From Patiriisocius marinus (lineage in GTDB: Bacteria > Bacteroidota > Bacteroidia > Flavobacteriales > Flavobacteriaceae): 64,000 nt of DNA. Every line of letters starts with the position of its first letter. The first letter of the stretch is position 1. The stretch lies in the NCBI RefSeq assembly GCF_008974325.1, contig NZ_BKCG01000008.1:1-64000 (forward strand), in the 5' to 3' direction. The position numbers and the translations under genes were made by a program. Below the pieces are notes generated by a model, which was not told the origin of the DNA, ran no database searches, and was given only the letters and a program-made list of their open reading frames with translations. Below are positions 1-7,653 of this stretch, one piece after another.

Positions 1-131
1 GGTAACAATGTGTATAATTCATTGCTAGTTATAGCCTACTTACGAAAGTCCTCGCGGACTTTCTATCTGTGATTTATTTGCTAACTTTAATGCTTAAACA
101 CGCAACGAAATCATACACAAGACCGTTGCCA
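1..131 (+). repeat. attC-like cassette repeat 1
   Basis: Imperfect palindrome of about 130 bp. The outer arms TGTATAATTCATTGC and GCAACGAAATCATACA pair with a few mismatches or bulges. A perfect central hairpin GAAAGTCC-tcgc-GGACTTTC lies at 44-63. The right end is GTTGCCAGTA (125-134). Related copies follow at 1240, 5743, 7519, 9009 and 11179 in the same orientation. The architecture is that of an integron attC site, but the ends are not the canonical GTTRRRY. The left boundary may lie outside the window. Confidence 0.6.
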
Positions 132-187
132 GTAAATTAAACTGTAACAATTTGAAAAAATATAATCTTTAAATGAAAACAAAGTAA

Positions 188-1231
188 ATGAAAAAAACTA
201 TTTTCCTTATTCTACTTTTAGCTTCATTAAAAAGTATCGGACAAAATTCGGAATTAAACATTACAATTGACGAAAGGATAGAGACCATCTATTCAATAGC
301 ATTTTTAGATAATTACTTTCTAGTCAGTAATCACGATAATCTTTACAAGTCAAAGTTAAAAAATAATTTTAAAGCTCTGAAAAACCATAAGGCAGTTGCT
401 TTGTTTGATACATTATCTAAAAAACACGGTTTTAATTTTAATAACGTGACAGATTGGGTTCTACAGTTCGGGGAATTTCCTGAATTGAATAAAGTAAGAG
501 AAGTCATAAATCCTGAATCTTTTGATGAAAGCAAAGGGGATTATCTAATTAAAAAATTTAAAAAAGAATTTATTTCCTTTAATCAAGATTCTTTATTTCA
601 AGCCTATTTAATCGAAGTAAAAGAATTGAATGAGAAAGTAATTAATCAAGTTAAACAATCTAAATCTATTCAACATCTTCCAGCTTATTTAGAAAAATAT
701 TACGGAAGTGAATTGGGTTCCTATAATTTAATTCTCTCACCATTAGTTCATTCAGGAGGTTTTAATTCAAAATTCATAGCAGATGGGGAAAAAGAAGTTT
801 ATGCTATAATTGGACCAAATGGAGAAATTGAACATATCCCATATTTTGAAAAAGAATATCTTGAAATGGATATGATTTTACACGAATTTGGTCATTCCTT
901 CGTAAATCCTTTAACAGAAAAATTTCAAAATGAAATAGAAACTATTAAAGAAAAATATTACACTGAAAGTTTAAAAAAAGATGGAAAAAGCCAAGCTTAT
1001 AGCGAATGGAAATATGTTTTTAACGAACTTATAATAAGAGCTATAACAATAAGAATAGCAAATAAAAATTTTGGAACAGAAAAAGCTAAAGAACTTTTAG
1101 ACTACGAAAAATCTATTGGATTTTCATTAGTAGATAATATTGTAGAAATTTTAAAAGAATATGAAAATAACAGAGAAAAATATTCAAAATTTAATGAGTT
1201 TTATCCAATTTTAATTGAACGAATGAAATAA
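188..1231 (+). CDS. Exported DUF4932 family protein, putative metallopeptidase-like
   Basis: A 347-residue protein with an N-terminal signal peptide (KK followed by a hydrophobic stretch, residues 3-18), so probably periplasmic or outer-surface. The C-terminal half resembles DUF4932. It carries HEFGH at residues 232-236, a HExxH-type zinc motif, followed by SFVNP and by further conserved acidic residues. Activity is inferred from this motif only. The gene stands alone between two attC-like repeats, as the only gene of its cassette. A second member of the family lies at 7654-8997, in which the first His of the motif is lost. No operon partner is visible. Confidence 0.75.
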   Translation: MKKTIFLILLLASLKSIGQNSELNITIDERIETIYSIAFLDNYFLVSNHDNLYKSKLKNNFKALKNHKAVALFDTLSKKHGFNFNNVTDWVLQFGEFPELNKVREVINPESFDESKGDYLIKKFKKEFISFNQDSLFQAYLIEVKELNEKVINQVKQSKSIQHLPAYLEKYYGSELGSYNLILSPLVHSGGFNSKFIADGEKEVYAIIGPNGEIEHIPYFEKEYLEMDMILHEFGHSFVNPLTEKFQNEIETIKEKYYTESLKKDGKSQAYSEWKYVFNELIIRAITIRIANKNFGTEKAKELLDYEKSIGFSLVDNIVEILKEYENNREKYSKFNEFYPILIERMK

Positions 1232-1239
1232 AAAACTAC

Positions 1240-1373
1240 TGGCAACACCGTTTATCATTAATGGCTAGGTTCACGTCTACTTGGAAAATTCCTTCGGAAT
1301 TTTCTCGGGCTCGTAATTGTTTACTAAATTAGTTGCTTAACCACGCAACTAACCATACACAACAACGTTGGCA
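1240..1373 (+). repeat. attC-like cassette repeat 2
   Basis: Same family as repeat 1. The central hairpin is GAAAATTCC-ttc-GGAATTTTC at 1284-1304. The left end TACTGGCAAC (1237-1246) is the exact reverse complement of the right end of repeat 1 (125-134). Its own right end GTTGGCAATA (1367-1376) is the exact reverse complement of TATTGCCAAC at 4434-4443. Confidence 0.65.
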
Positions 1374-1380
1374 ATAATTT

Positions 1381-2517
1381 CTATTTCAATAAAAATTCTC
1401 CCGTAAAATGTTGCTGTATCATTTCTGGTAATGTGTGAAAACCTACAGCTTGAACATCCCTAAACAGTCGTTCCAATTCAAATATTCTGTAATAACTTTG
1501 TCCTCCTACTGTTTCCATGGCTTTACTGACCGTTTCCTTGCATGCATTAGCAACCAAGGTCTTTCTAGTCAATATTTCAACACCTATTCTTTCGTCGGCT
1601 TCAAAATCCAAATTATTGGCTATTTCAATCATATCTTTATGAAGTACTTGGGCCAATGTAAGGCTGTTGTAAATTTCTCCTAGCAAGAAAGTAGTATGAA
1701 GTGGCCTACTCTGTTTTGCTTTTAATTTTTCTAAAGTAATCTTCATCGCTTTTTCTGCAATTCCTAAATATGGTGCCATGACTAAGGGTAATGCCACTGT
1801 TAAAACAACATTCCAAAACAGAGGAAATTCCCCTTTTGCCCTTTTCATAACAATGGAATCTTCTGGAATAAACACATTATTAAGCGTCACGGTCTGCGAA
1901 CCTGTTCCGCGCATTCCCAAAGTATGCCAATCATCTAATAGTTGTATCCCATCAGATTTCATAGATACTGTAAAATGGAATACTTGCCATCCGTCTTCTG
2001 GGTCATTAAATGGTATGCTGGTCACCAAGAGATCACCAATTGCAGATTGACTTGCAAATTGTTTTTTTGCTGAAACCAAATAACCATTGTCAGTTTTTTT
2101 CATGGTTCCATTAGAATCTAGCCAGTCACGTGCGCCTGTACTGACCAACACCAAGTTTTCATCAACTACTTTCCTTAAAAATTCTTCGCCTGTGCCTTGG
2201 TGTTTATATTTCCAGATATTTGCCGCAAGAAGGTGTTGATGCATAGACAATGCCAATGACGTAGAAGGGCAATACTGCGCTATTTTAACCAATATAGCGC
2301 ACATATCTGTAAAGGAAACTTCGGCACCTCCCAATGCTTTTGGTATCATGGCTGTTAAATATCCATGCTTTTTCAATAATTTATAATTATCGGCTACAAA
2401 GGTATCGGCCTTATCGTGGTCAATTCCATTTAAAGCTAATTGGTACCCAAGCTCGTCTAAAATGTTTAACCAGTGCTTTGAAGGAGTTTTAGTTACCTTG
2501 TTTTTGTGAATATGCAT
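1381..2517 (-). CDS. Acyl-CoA dehydrogenase-like flavoprotein
   Basis: A 378-residue protein with the acyl-CoA dehydrogenase fold order: helical N-terminal domain (about 1-115), beta middle domain containing the GMRGTGSQTV segment (near 215-225), and a helical C-terminal domain. FAD binding is expected from the family. The classical C-terminal YEGT motif with the catalytic base is not present; the end reads RDVQAVGFHTLPEMIQQHFT. This is more like the DszC/flavin-monooxygenase branch of the superfamily, so oxygenase-type chemistry is as likely as dehydrogenation. It follows the AraC regulator gene by 30 bp on the same strand, which suggests co-transcription. Substrate unknown. Confidence 0.8.
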   Translation of the reverse strand: MHIHKNKVTKTPSKHWLNILDELGYQLALNGIDHDKADTFVADNYKLLKKHGYLTAMIPKALGGAEVSFTDMCAILVKIAQYCPSTSLALSMHQHLLAANIWKYKHQGTGEEFLRKVVDENLVLVSTGARDWLDSNGTMKKTDNGYLVSAKKQFASQSAIGDLLVTSIPFNDPEDGWQVFHFTVSMKSDGIQLLDDWHTLGMRGTGSQTVTLNNVFIPEDSIVMKRAKGEFPLFWNVVLTVALPLVMAPYLGIAEKAMKITLEKLKAKQSRPLHTTFLLGEIYNSLTLAQVLHKDMIEIANNLDFEADERIGVEILTRKTLVANACKETVSKAMETVGGQSYYRIFELERLFRDVQAVGFHTLPEMIQQHFTGEFLLK

Positions 2518-2547
2518 AATACGATTAATTTTTTTCTATGATATCGC

Positions 2548-3414
2548 TTAAACAGACAGTTGTGCTTTTTGATATTTTAAAGGAGTAATTCCATTCTCGG
2601 TCTTGAATACTCTTGCAAAATGGGCAGGACTTTCAAAACCACTATCAAAAGCCACTTCATATACTTTTTGATTGGTATTCTCCAATAATCGTTTCGCATG
2701 AAGAAGCCTTTTTTTAGTAAGCCATTTTCCTGGTGATGTTCCATAAGCACTATAAAAGTCGCGATTAAAAGTACTTAAACTTCTGTGCGATAGTCTTGCA
2801 AATTCTTCTAATGATAAATTATAAACAAAATTCGACTCCATTATGTTTTTAACAGATGGTTTAACTTCTTGGGCAATCTGTTTAAAATAGCTACCGATTT
2901 CAGGGTTATAAGGCAGTGATAAAATATTGACCAACAACTCCTGAAATTTAATTTCCATTAAATATTTTGAAGGCTGTTCTTGATTAAAAAAATAATCTAA
3001 CATTGAAGTAAAATAAGTACTTAACGTTCTATCCATTTTCAGCGGTATTGCACTATCACTTTGAAGACTACTTTTATGACTGGCACCTATTTCAGGTTTT
3101 TGTGACATAAATTCCTTGACATAACAATCGGGAATAAAGATTACTATAGCGCAAAAATCTGAGTCAAAATACTTCTCAATTATATTTGCCCCTTTTTTCA
3201 CAAAAAGCACCTCATTAGCATGAACCATATAACTATGTTCCAGCGTTCGCCATTTCTTTTTACCCTCTAGTACATAAATAAAATAATTAAGATGGTTCCA
3301 AGTAGTGAATATGGATTTTTCCTCCGTACATCTATACTCCGAAAACATAAGTGACGACACTTCAATTTTCTTGAACGTAGGCGTATTTTTTGCTATGTCG
3401 TAACCGTTACCCAT
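2548..3414 (-). CDS. AraC family transcriptional regulator
   Basis: A 288-residue protein. The N-terminal half is a cupin-like sensor region of the ExsA type (SxxLxVLEG-like stretch YFIYVLEGKKKW). The C-terminal 100 residues hold two helix-turn-helix motifs, including LEEFARLSHRSLSTFNRDF and the AraC signature around EVAFDSGFESPAHFARVFK followed by GITPLKYQK. It sits upstream of and in line with the flavoprotein gene, which is its most likely target. Ligand unknown. Confidence 0.88.
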   Translation of the reverse strand: MGNGYDIAKNTPTFKKIEVSSLMFSEYRCTEEKSIFTTWNHLNYFIYVLEGKKKWRTLEHSYMVHANEVLFVKKGANIIEKYFDSDFCAIVIFIPDCYVKEFMSQKPEIGASHKSSLQSDSAIPLKMDRTLSTYFTSMLDYFFNQEQPSKYLMEIKFQELLVNILSLPYNPEIGSYFKQIAQEVKPSVKNIMESNFVYNLSLEEFARLSHRSLSTFNRDFYSAYGTSPGKWLTKKRLLHAKRLLENTNQKVYEVAFDSGFESPAHFARVFKTENGITPLKYQKAQLSV

Positions 3415-3528
3415 AATTTTTAAGTCAATTTTTATCTTATAAAATACACTTTTTTTAAGAAATTAACTCATTAAAAATATCTTAGACTATATTAAACTGT
3501 TATTTAACTAGATATATATATCAACATT

Positions 3529-4224
3529 CTAATCGATTTTTGCAGGTTTTAAAATAAGATCATTGTCAGATGCCAATTTGGCAAATTCCTCTGCACTTAA
3601 GGTATTAGATGGTTCCATTCCTGGTTCTACTCCTACTTTTTTGAAAAAATCCAACAAACCATGCTTAGCATTTGGAACAGTAGCAAAAACCAGTTTTAAA
3701 GGTTCATTACCAGTATTTTGGAAAGAGTGCCATTCTCCAGGTGCCGTATACCATACATAACCTTCTTTAACAATTGTTTCTTTACGGTCATTGTTCTCAT
3801 AATTTATAACGATACCAGTTCCTGAAATAAAATAAGCAATCTCTTCCGTCTTATTATGCTTGTGCTCTGGTAAGGCTCCACCTACACCTAACTCGTATTT
3901 TGAAAAACCTGAAGAGGCATCAGGGTGACTTTCAGGATCCATATAAATTTGAAGTAATCCTCCAGACCCAAGCTTGTCTTTGCTCTCTGGAAATATCCAC
4001 AATTGTTGAGCATCTTCTGGCTTTACTATTCTTTTACTAGTGTGTGAATGCGTGGAATTATCGTGAATATGAGATTCTTCTTTTTCGTTAAGAGAATGAG
4101 CTGTTAATGAGTCATCTTTTTTATCAGATTTATTCACATTTTCACCACAGCCTTGAACAATGATGAATAACGTGGTTATGACTGCTAATTTCATTACTTT
4201 AATGTTCTTTTTGTTTTTAAGCAT
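3529..4224 (-). CDS. Cupin-domain lipoprotein
   Basis: A 231-residue protein with a basic N-terminus, hydrophobic segment and lipobox VQGC (Cys about residue 26), so probably a membrane-anchored periplasmic lipoprotein. After a His/Ser-rich linker comes a single cupin barrel. Motif 1 is PEHKHNKTEEIAYFISGTG (the His-x-His, Glu and Gly metal-site pattern) and motif 2 is PGEWHSFQN. A metal-bound sensor or small-molecule enzyme is possible, but the substrate cannot be read. An internal ATG at 4194 is an alternative start. It is on the same strand as the AraC and flavoprotein genes, 114 bp upstream of the AraC gene. Confidence 0.8.
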   Translation of the reverse strand: MLKNKKNIKVMKLAVITTLFIIVQGCGENVNKSDKKDDSLTAHSLNEKEESHIHDNSTHSHTSKRIVKPEDAQQLWIFPESKDKLGSGGLLQIYMDPESHPDASSGFSKYELGVGGALPEHKHNKTEEIAYFISGTGIVINYENNDRKETIVKEGYVWYTAPGEWHSFQNTGNEPLKLVFATVPNAKHGLLDFFKKVGVEPGMEPSNTLSAEEFAKLASDNDLILKPAKID

Positions 4225-4329
4225 GGTTGAAATATTTTTGATTATTATTAACTTACTATTGTATGAATCAAAACTAGAGAAAATATAAGTATTTTAACTG
4301 ACTAAGGCTTCCAATAAATTGACTGAACA

Positions 4330-4351
4330 TGTCAAAATAGTAATTTTGACA
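4330..4351. promoter_or_regulatory. Inverted repeat upstream of the cupin gene
   Basis: TGTCAAAAT-agta-ATTTTGACA is a perfect 9-bp palindrome with a 4-bp spacer, 106 bp upstream of the cupin start. It is not followed by a T-run, so an operator is more likely than a terminator. The cognate regulator is unknown. Confidence 0.35.
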
Positions 4352-4436
4352 CGATAATATTTATTTAATAACTTGCTAAATAACCGTTACGACTGAAGAA
4401 AACTACACGCTAGTCAGGTTTTAAAACAAAAACTAT

Positions 4437-4447
4437 TGCCAACAAAG
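4437..4447 (+). repeat. Left fragment of attC-like repeat 3, cut by the IS
   Basis: The TATTGCCAAC segment (4434-4443) matches the complement of the right end of repeat 2, as expected for a repeat left end. Joining 4447 to 5743 gives AACAAAG+CATATAATTAATGGC, the same length and register as the left end of repeat 2 (AACACCGTTTATCATTAATGGC, 20-odd bp from 1244). The IS110 element therefore appears to have inserted here. Confidence 0.5.
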
Positions 4448-4558
4448 AACTGAGGTAAAAAACAACTCTTTTCTTCATTAAATTTTGACATTATAATGCC
4501 ATACTCAGAGATTCGCTTTTGTGATTCTTTGAGTTTTTTTTATGCTATTTTTTTCTAC

Positions 4559-5050
4559 TTATTTAGGTAAGATAGAAACGTATGTTTCGTCGTAAGGTCT
4601 TCCCGATTTTGCTATAGCAAAACATTGTTTAATTAACTTATTTACAACTGCAATTAAGGCTAACTTTTTGCTTTTTCCTTTGTTTACTATTCGCTCATAA
4701 AGTTCTCTGCAAGCTTTGTTGTGTTTGCAAGCATTAAAGGAACACAAGAACAACAGATTACGCAGTTTCCTATTTCCAACCTTACTTATTCGTTCCCTGC
4801 CTCTAACACTGCTTCCAGACTCCCTTATCGTTGGTGTAATACCTACATAACTGCACAACTGAGAAGCGGTTTCAAACTTTGAAAAACCATCGGTTACAAT
4901 TATTAAAAACAAAGCGGTCTTTTGGCCTATGCCTGGTATACTAGTTAATAAAGTTAGTTGTTGCTGCTGATCCTCTTTAACTAATGAAAGAATCTTTGCT
5001 TCAATAGCTTTTATCTCAATATCATAGTGTTTCTTCTTAAAGCTCGATAA
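4559..5050 (-). pseudogene. IS110 transposase, C-terminal part (Transposase_20)
   Basis: The frame is open from about 5050 with no stop, though the first ATG is at 4912. It reads SFKKKHYDIEIKAIEAKI, then a helix-hairpin-helix-like TSIPGIGQKTA, then the Transposase_20 domain with YVGITPTIRESGSSVRG (the Ser region thought to be catalytic) and VGNRKLRNLLF. It continues the N-terminal fragment in another frame, so a 1-bp indel near 5045 has split the gene. It is unlikely to give an active enzyme unless recoded. Confidence 0.8.
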
Positions 5051-5520
5051 GTAAACTTAGAAGGTATGCCTAGAACCTCTTCTCCGTGCATCTTATTCTT
5101 TGTGGCTGTACGGTGCTTTATAAAATTATCTAATACTCTAAATAATTGTAAACATTCACTCTGTATATCTGTTAGCGCAGTATATAAAGGGACTTCATTA
5201 AGTACCCCATATTCACAAATCATCTTTGCATCACTTTTATCTGTCTTTACTTTTGCTAGTTTCATCTGTATAAAACGCTTTACAGATAAAGGATTTACTA
5301 CAGAGACGACTGTTCCATTCTTGTAAAGAAACTGTGCAAGTCGATAATGATAATATCCTGTAGCTTCCATTACAACTAAAGATGCTTTAGGCAAATCTTT
5401 TAGAAATTTCGTAAACCCAGACGCATCATTTTTGTACTGATTATGGCCAGAAGTACTACCGTGAACATCAAAGACATCTTTGCTAATGTCAACTCCAAAA
5501 GTTTCTTTATATTTATTCAT
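5011..5520 (-). pseudogene. IS110 transposase, N-terminal part (DEDD domain)
   Basis: 169 codons. It carries the RuvC-like DEDD residues in GVDISKD, VMEATGYYH and KTDKSDAKMI, as in DEDD_Tnp_IS110. Homology ends at about GIPSKFTY, after which the frame runs into TMILR and a stop at 5011, while the correct continuation is found in the next frame. The truncated product would lack the C-terminal catalytic Ser domain. Confidence 0.85.
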
Positions 5521-5742
5521 ATAAATTGATTTATGAAAGAACTAGCTACTAGTAGTACATCGACTTGAAAACGAGATCTAAAGTCTCACAGAACTGATCG
5601 TAATTAAAGTAGTAAAAGAGAGCGGATTATCAATGTTGTCGAAGTCTAAGCTTCACCGTATATAGTAACCTTAATGCGCTCTTTTGTTCTTTCTGATTAA
5701 TAATTAAAACTACCTATTTTAATAGAAATCAAACTTAATAAG
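5521..5742 (-). ncRNA. Candidate bridge-RNA region of the IS110 element
   Basis: The non-coding left end, about 220 nt upstream of the transposase start, is where IS110 elements encode their bridge RNA. On the minus strand it contains an imperfect long stem AAAAGAGCG / CGCTCTCTTTT enclosing a loop of about 45 nt, and a second small stem GAGA/TCTC. Loop sequences that base-pair with target and donor were not resolved by eye. Confidence 0.35.
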
Positions 5743-5862
5743 CATATAATTAATGGCTAGTTCGAGCTTACTTACGAAAATCCTCGCGGATTTTCTATTC
5801 AGTATGTATTTGCTAAATTAGTTGCTGAAACACGCAACTAACCATACACAAAAACGTTTTAC
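5743..5862 (+). repeat. attC-like cassette repeat 3, right part
   Basis: Close copy of repeat 2 from CATATAATTAATGGCTAG to GTTTTAC (5856-5862). The central hairpin GAAAATCC-tcgc-GGATTTTC is at 5776-5795. The segment CACGCAACTAACCATACACA is shared with repeat 2. Its left arm is separated by the IS110 element. Confidence 0.6.
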
Positions 5863-5879
5863 ACCATTACAACACAACA

Positions 5880-6449
5880 ATGGAAAATCTAATTAATTAC
5901 ATACAATCAAAGATTGTTTTAACTCAAAACGAAATTGATTTAATTAAAAAATATTTCGTTTCTGAACAAATTCCAGCTCAAACTAATCTTTTAGAAGCAG
6001 GAAAAGTTGAGCGACATATTTATTTTTTAGATACTGGAATTGTAAAAGGATATCAAAATATTGACGGAAAGATTGTTGTACAACATCTTGTAGCTGAGCA
6101 AGATTTTTTCACATCGTTAGATAGCTTTATGACCGAAACCCCATCCGTTGATTATTATGAAACTATCATTGATTGTAATCTAATAAAAATATCAAAACCT
6201 GATTTTGACATATTACAAAAGGAAACAAAATTTTGGGCAATATTTGTCAAAGAAGTAACAAACGAACATTTAAGTTGCAAATTAGAACGTGTTAAAGATT
6301 TTCAAATTTTAACTGCAAAAGAACGTTATCTCAAATTTGTGAATCAGTATCCAAAATTAGCGTTAAATGTATCTATTGACAATATCGCTTCATTTTTAGG
6401 AATGGAGCCTCAATCTCTAAGTCGTATTAGAAAACAAATCGCTTTCTAA
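5880..6449 (+). CDS. Crp/Fnr family transcriptional regulator
   Basis: A 189-residue protein with an N-terminal cyclic-nucleotide-binding-like beta barrel (about 20-120) and a C-terminal winged helix with recognition helix around NIASFLGMEPQSLSRIRKQI. No FeS Cys cluster is visible, so it is not a classical Fnr; effector unknown. It is the first gene of its cassette, 18 bp after the attC-like repeat, and precedes the epimerase gene by about 60 bp. Local regulation of that gene is a reasonable inference. Confidence 0.88.
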   Translation: MENLINYIQSKIVLTQNEIDLIKKYFVSEQIPAQTNLLEAGKVERHIYFLDTGIVKGYQNIDGKIVVQHLVAEQDFFTSLDSFMTETPSVDYYETIIDCNLIKISKPDFDILQKETKFWAIFVKEVTNEHLSCKLERVKDFQILTAKERYLKFVNQYPKLALNVSIDNIASFLGMEPQSLSRIRKQIAF

Positions 6450-6510
6450 CAAATGTTATTTCTTAGCTCTTAAAAGCTATCGAAATTTGCTCAAACAAAA
6501 TTTAAGAATT

Positions 6511-7536
6511 ATGAGCAATGAAATTTCATTAGTAACAGGAGGAAACGGACATTTAGGAAACAACCTAATTAGACTGTTACTTTCCGAAAAACAAAAAGTA
6601 AGAACAACTGTAAGGGACATAAATAACACTGAGCCTTTTAAAGCACTAGAATGTGAAGTTGTTCAAGCTGATATTACCAACAGAGAATCTCTAAAAAAAG
6701 CTTTTCAAGGAGTCACAAACTTATATGCAGTAGCTGCTAATTTTAGTATGTGGGCTAAAAACCCTAAAACTGAAATTTATGACAATAATATGCAAGGAAC
6801 ACAAAATGTGTTTGACATAGCTAAAGAATGTGGCATCAAAAATATTGTTTATGTAAGTTCTGTAGCTAGTTTAGATTTCACGAAATTACCAGCTAATGTG
6901 GACAATGGATATAACAAGGACAGACGGAACTGGTATTATAATTCCAAAAATGATTCAGATATGCTAGCATTAGCATTAGGAAAAAAATATAATATTAGAA
7001 CTGTTCTAGTTTTACCTTCTGCTATGATTGGTGATAAAGCCTATAAATTAAGTTATTCGAACAACCTTGTATTACAAGTTTTAAATGGAGAAATACCTGT
7101 AGACACCAACGTAACTTTAAATTGGGTAGACGTAAAAGATGTAGCTTCAGGAATGTATAATGCAATGACTAAAGGAAGAAATGGTGAAAGGTATATTTTA
7201 TCTAACGAGCAACATACTACGCTACAAGAAACGGTAAAAATAGCATCAGAATTATATCCTGAACTAAAATTAAAAACACCTAAAAAAGTACCAAAATGTT
7301 TACTGTACTCTGTTGCTAGTTTAATGGAATTTAGCAGTAAATTAACAGGAAAAGAACCTCTATTACAGAGGCATTACTTAGATATGTTTTATGGTTTAAA
7401 ACAAGATTATGATATTAGTAAATCAAGACAGGAATTAGGTTATAATCCTAAACCGTCAAAAAAAGCTTTGGAAGATGCCTTGAAATATTTGAAAACCGAT
7501 TGGAAAATAGAAAACAGAATACAACAAAATATATAA
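6511..7536 (+). CDS. NAD(P)-dependent epimerase/dehydratase (extended SDR)
   Basis: A 341-residue protein with Rossmann glycine motif GGNGHLGNNL near residue 11, the VYVSSVAS strand carrying the catalytic Ser, and YYNSK as the catalytic YxxxK. This is the layout of extended short-chain dehydrogenases such as dihydroflavonol-4-reductase-like proteins. The ATG at 6511 is preferred over an in-frame TTG at 6487 because homology begins at SLVTGGNG. Substrate unknown. The stop codon lies inside the following cassette repeat. Confidence 0.85.
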   Translation: MSNEISLVTGGNGHLGNNLIRLLLSEKQKVRTTVRDINNTEPFKALECEVVQADITNRESLKKAFQGVTNLYAVAANFSMWAKNPKTEIYDNNMQGTQNVFDIAKECGIKNIVYVSSVASLDFTKLPANVDNGYNKDRRNWYYNSKNDSDMLALALGKKYNIRTVLVLPSAMIGDKAYKLSYSNNLVLQVLNGEIPVDTNVTLNWVDVKDVASGMYNAMTKGRNGERYILSNEQHTTLQETVKIASELYPELKLKTPKKVPKCLLYSVASLMEFSSKLTGKEPLLQRHYLDMFYGLKQDYDISKSRQELGYNPKPSKKALEDALKYLKTDWKIENRIQQNI

Positions 7537-7637
7537 TCCATTGCTAATTCTATCCTACTTATGAATATTCTATTCGGTTTTTATTTACTAACTTCAGTGC
7601 TTAAATACGCCAGTAATTACACATAAAATTGTCGGCA
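7519..7637 (+). repeat. attC-like cassette repeat 4
   Basis: A diverged copy: AACAAAATATATAATCCATTGCT at the left, CTACTTATG and CTAACTTCAGTGCTTAAATA in the middle, and ending GTCGGCAATC (7631-7640). It overlaps the end of the epimerase gene. The central hairpin is degraded. Confidence 0.45.
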
Positions 7638-7653
7638 ATCATTAAAAAGAAAA

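Larger units (their letters stand above)
4448..5742 (-). mobile_element. IS110-family insertion sequence, transposase frameshifted
   Basis: About 1295 bp, typical for IS110. The ends are inferred from the split cassette repeat and have no terminal inverted repeats, as is usual for the family. Both junctions carry AG on the plus strand, that is CT in the orientation of the element, the core dinucleotide known for IS621. It has a long non-coding region upstream of the transposase (about 220 bp) and about 110 bp downstream. Confidence 0.6.

Noticed and set aside
6487-6510. TTG start of the epimerase gene
   Set aside because: The added residues have no homology, and ATG at 6511 starts right before the conserved Rossmann motif.
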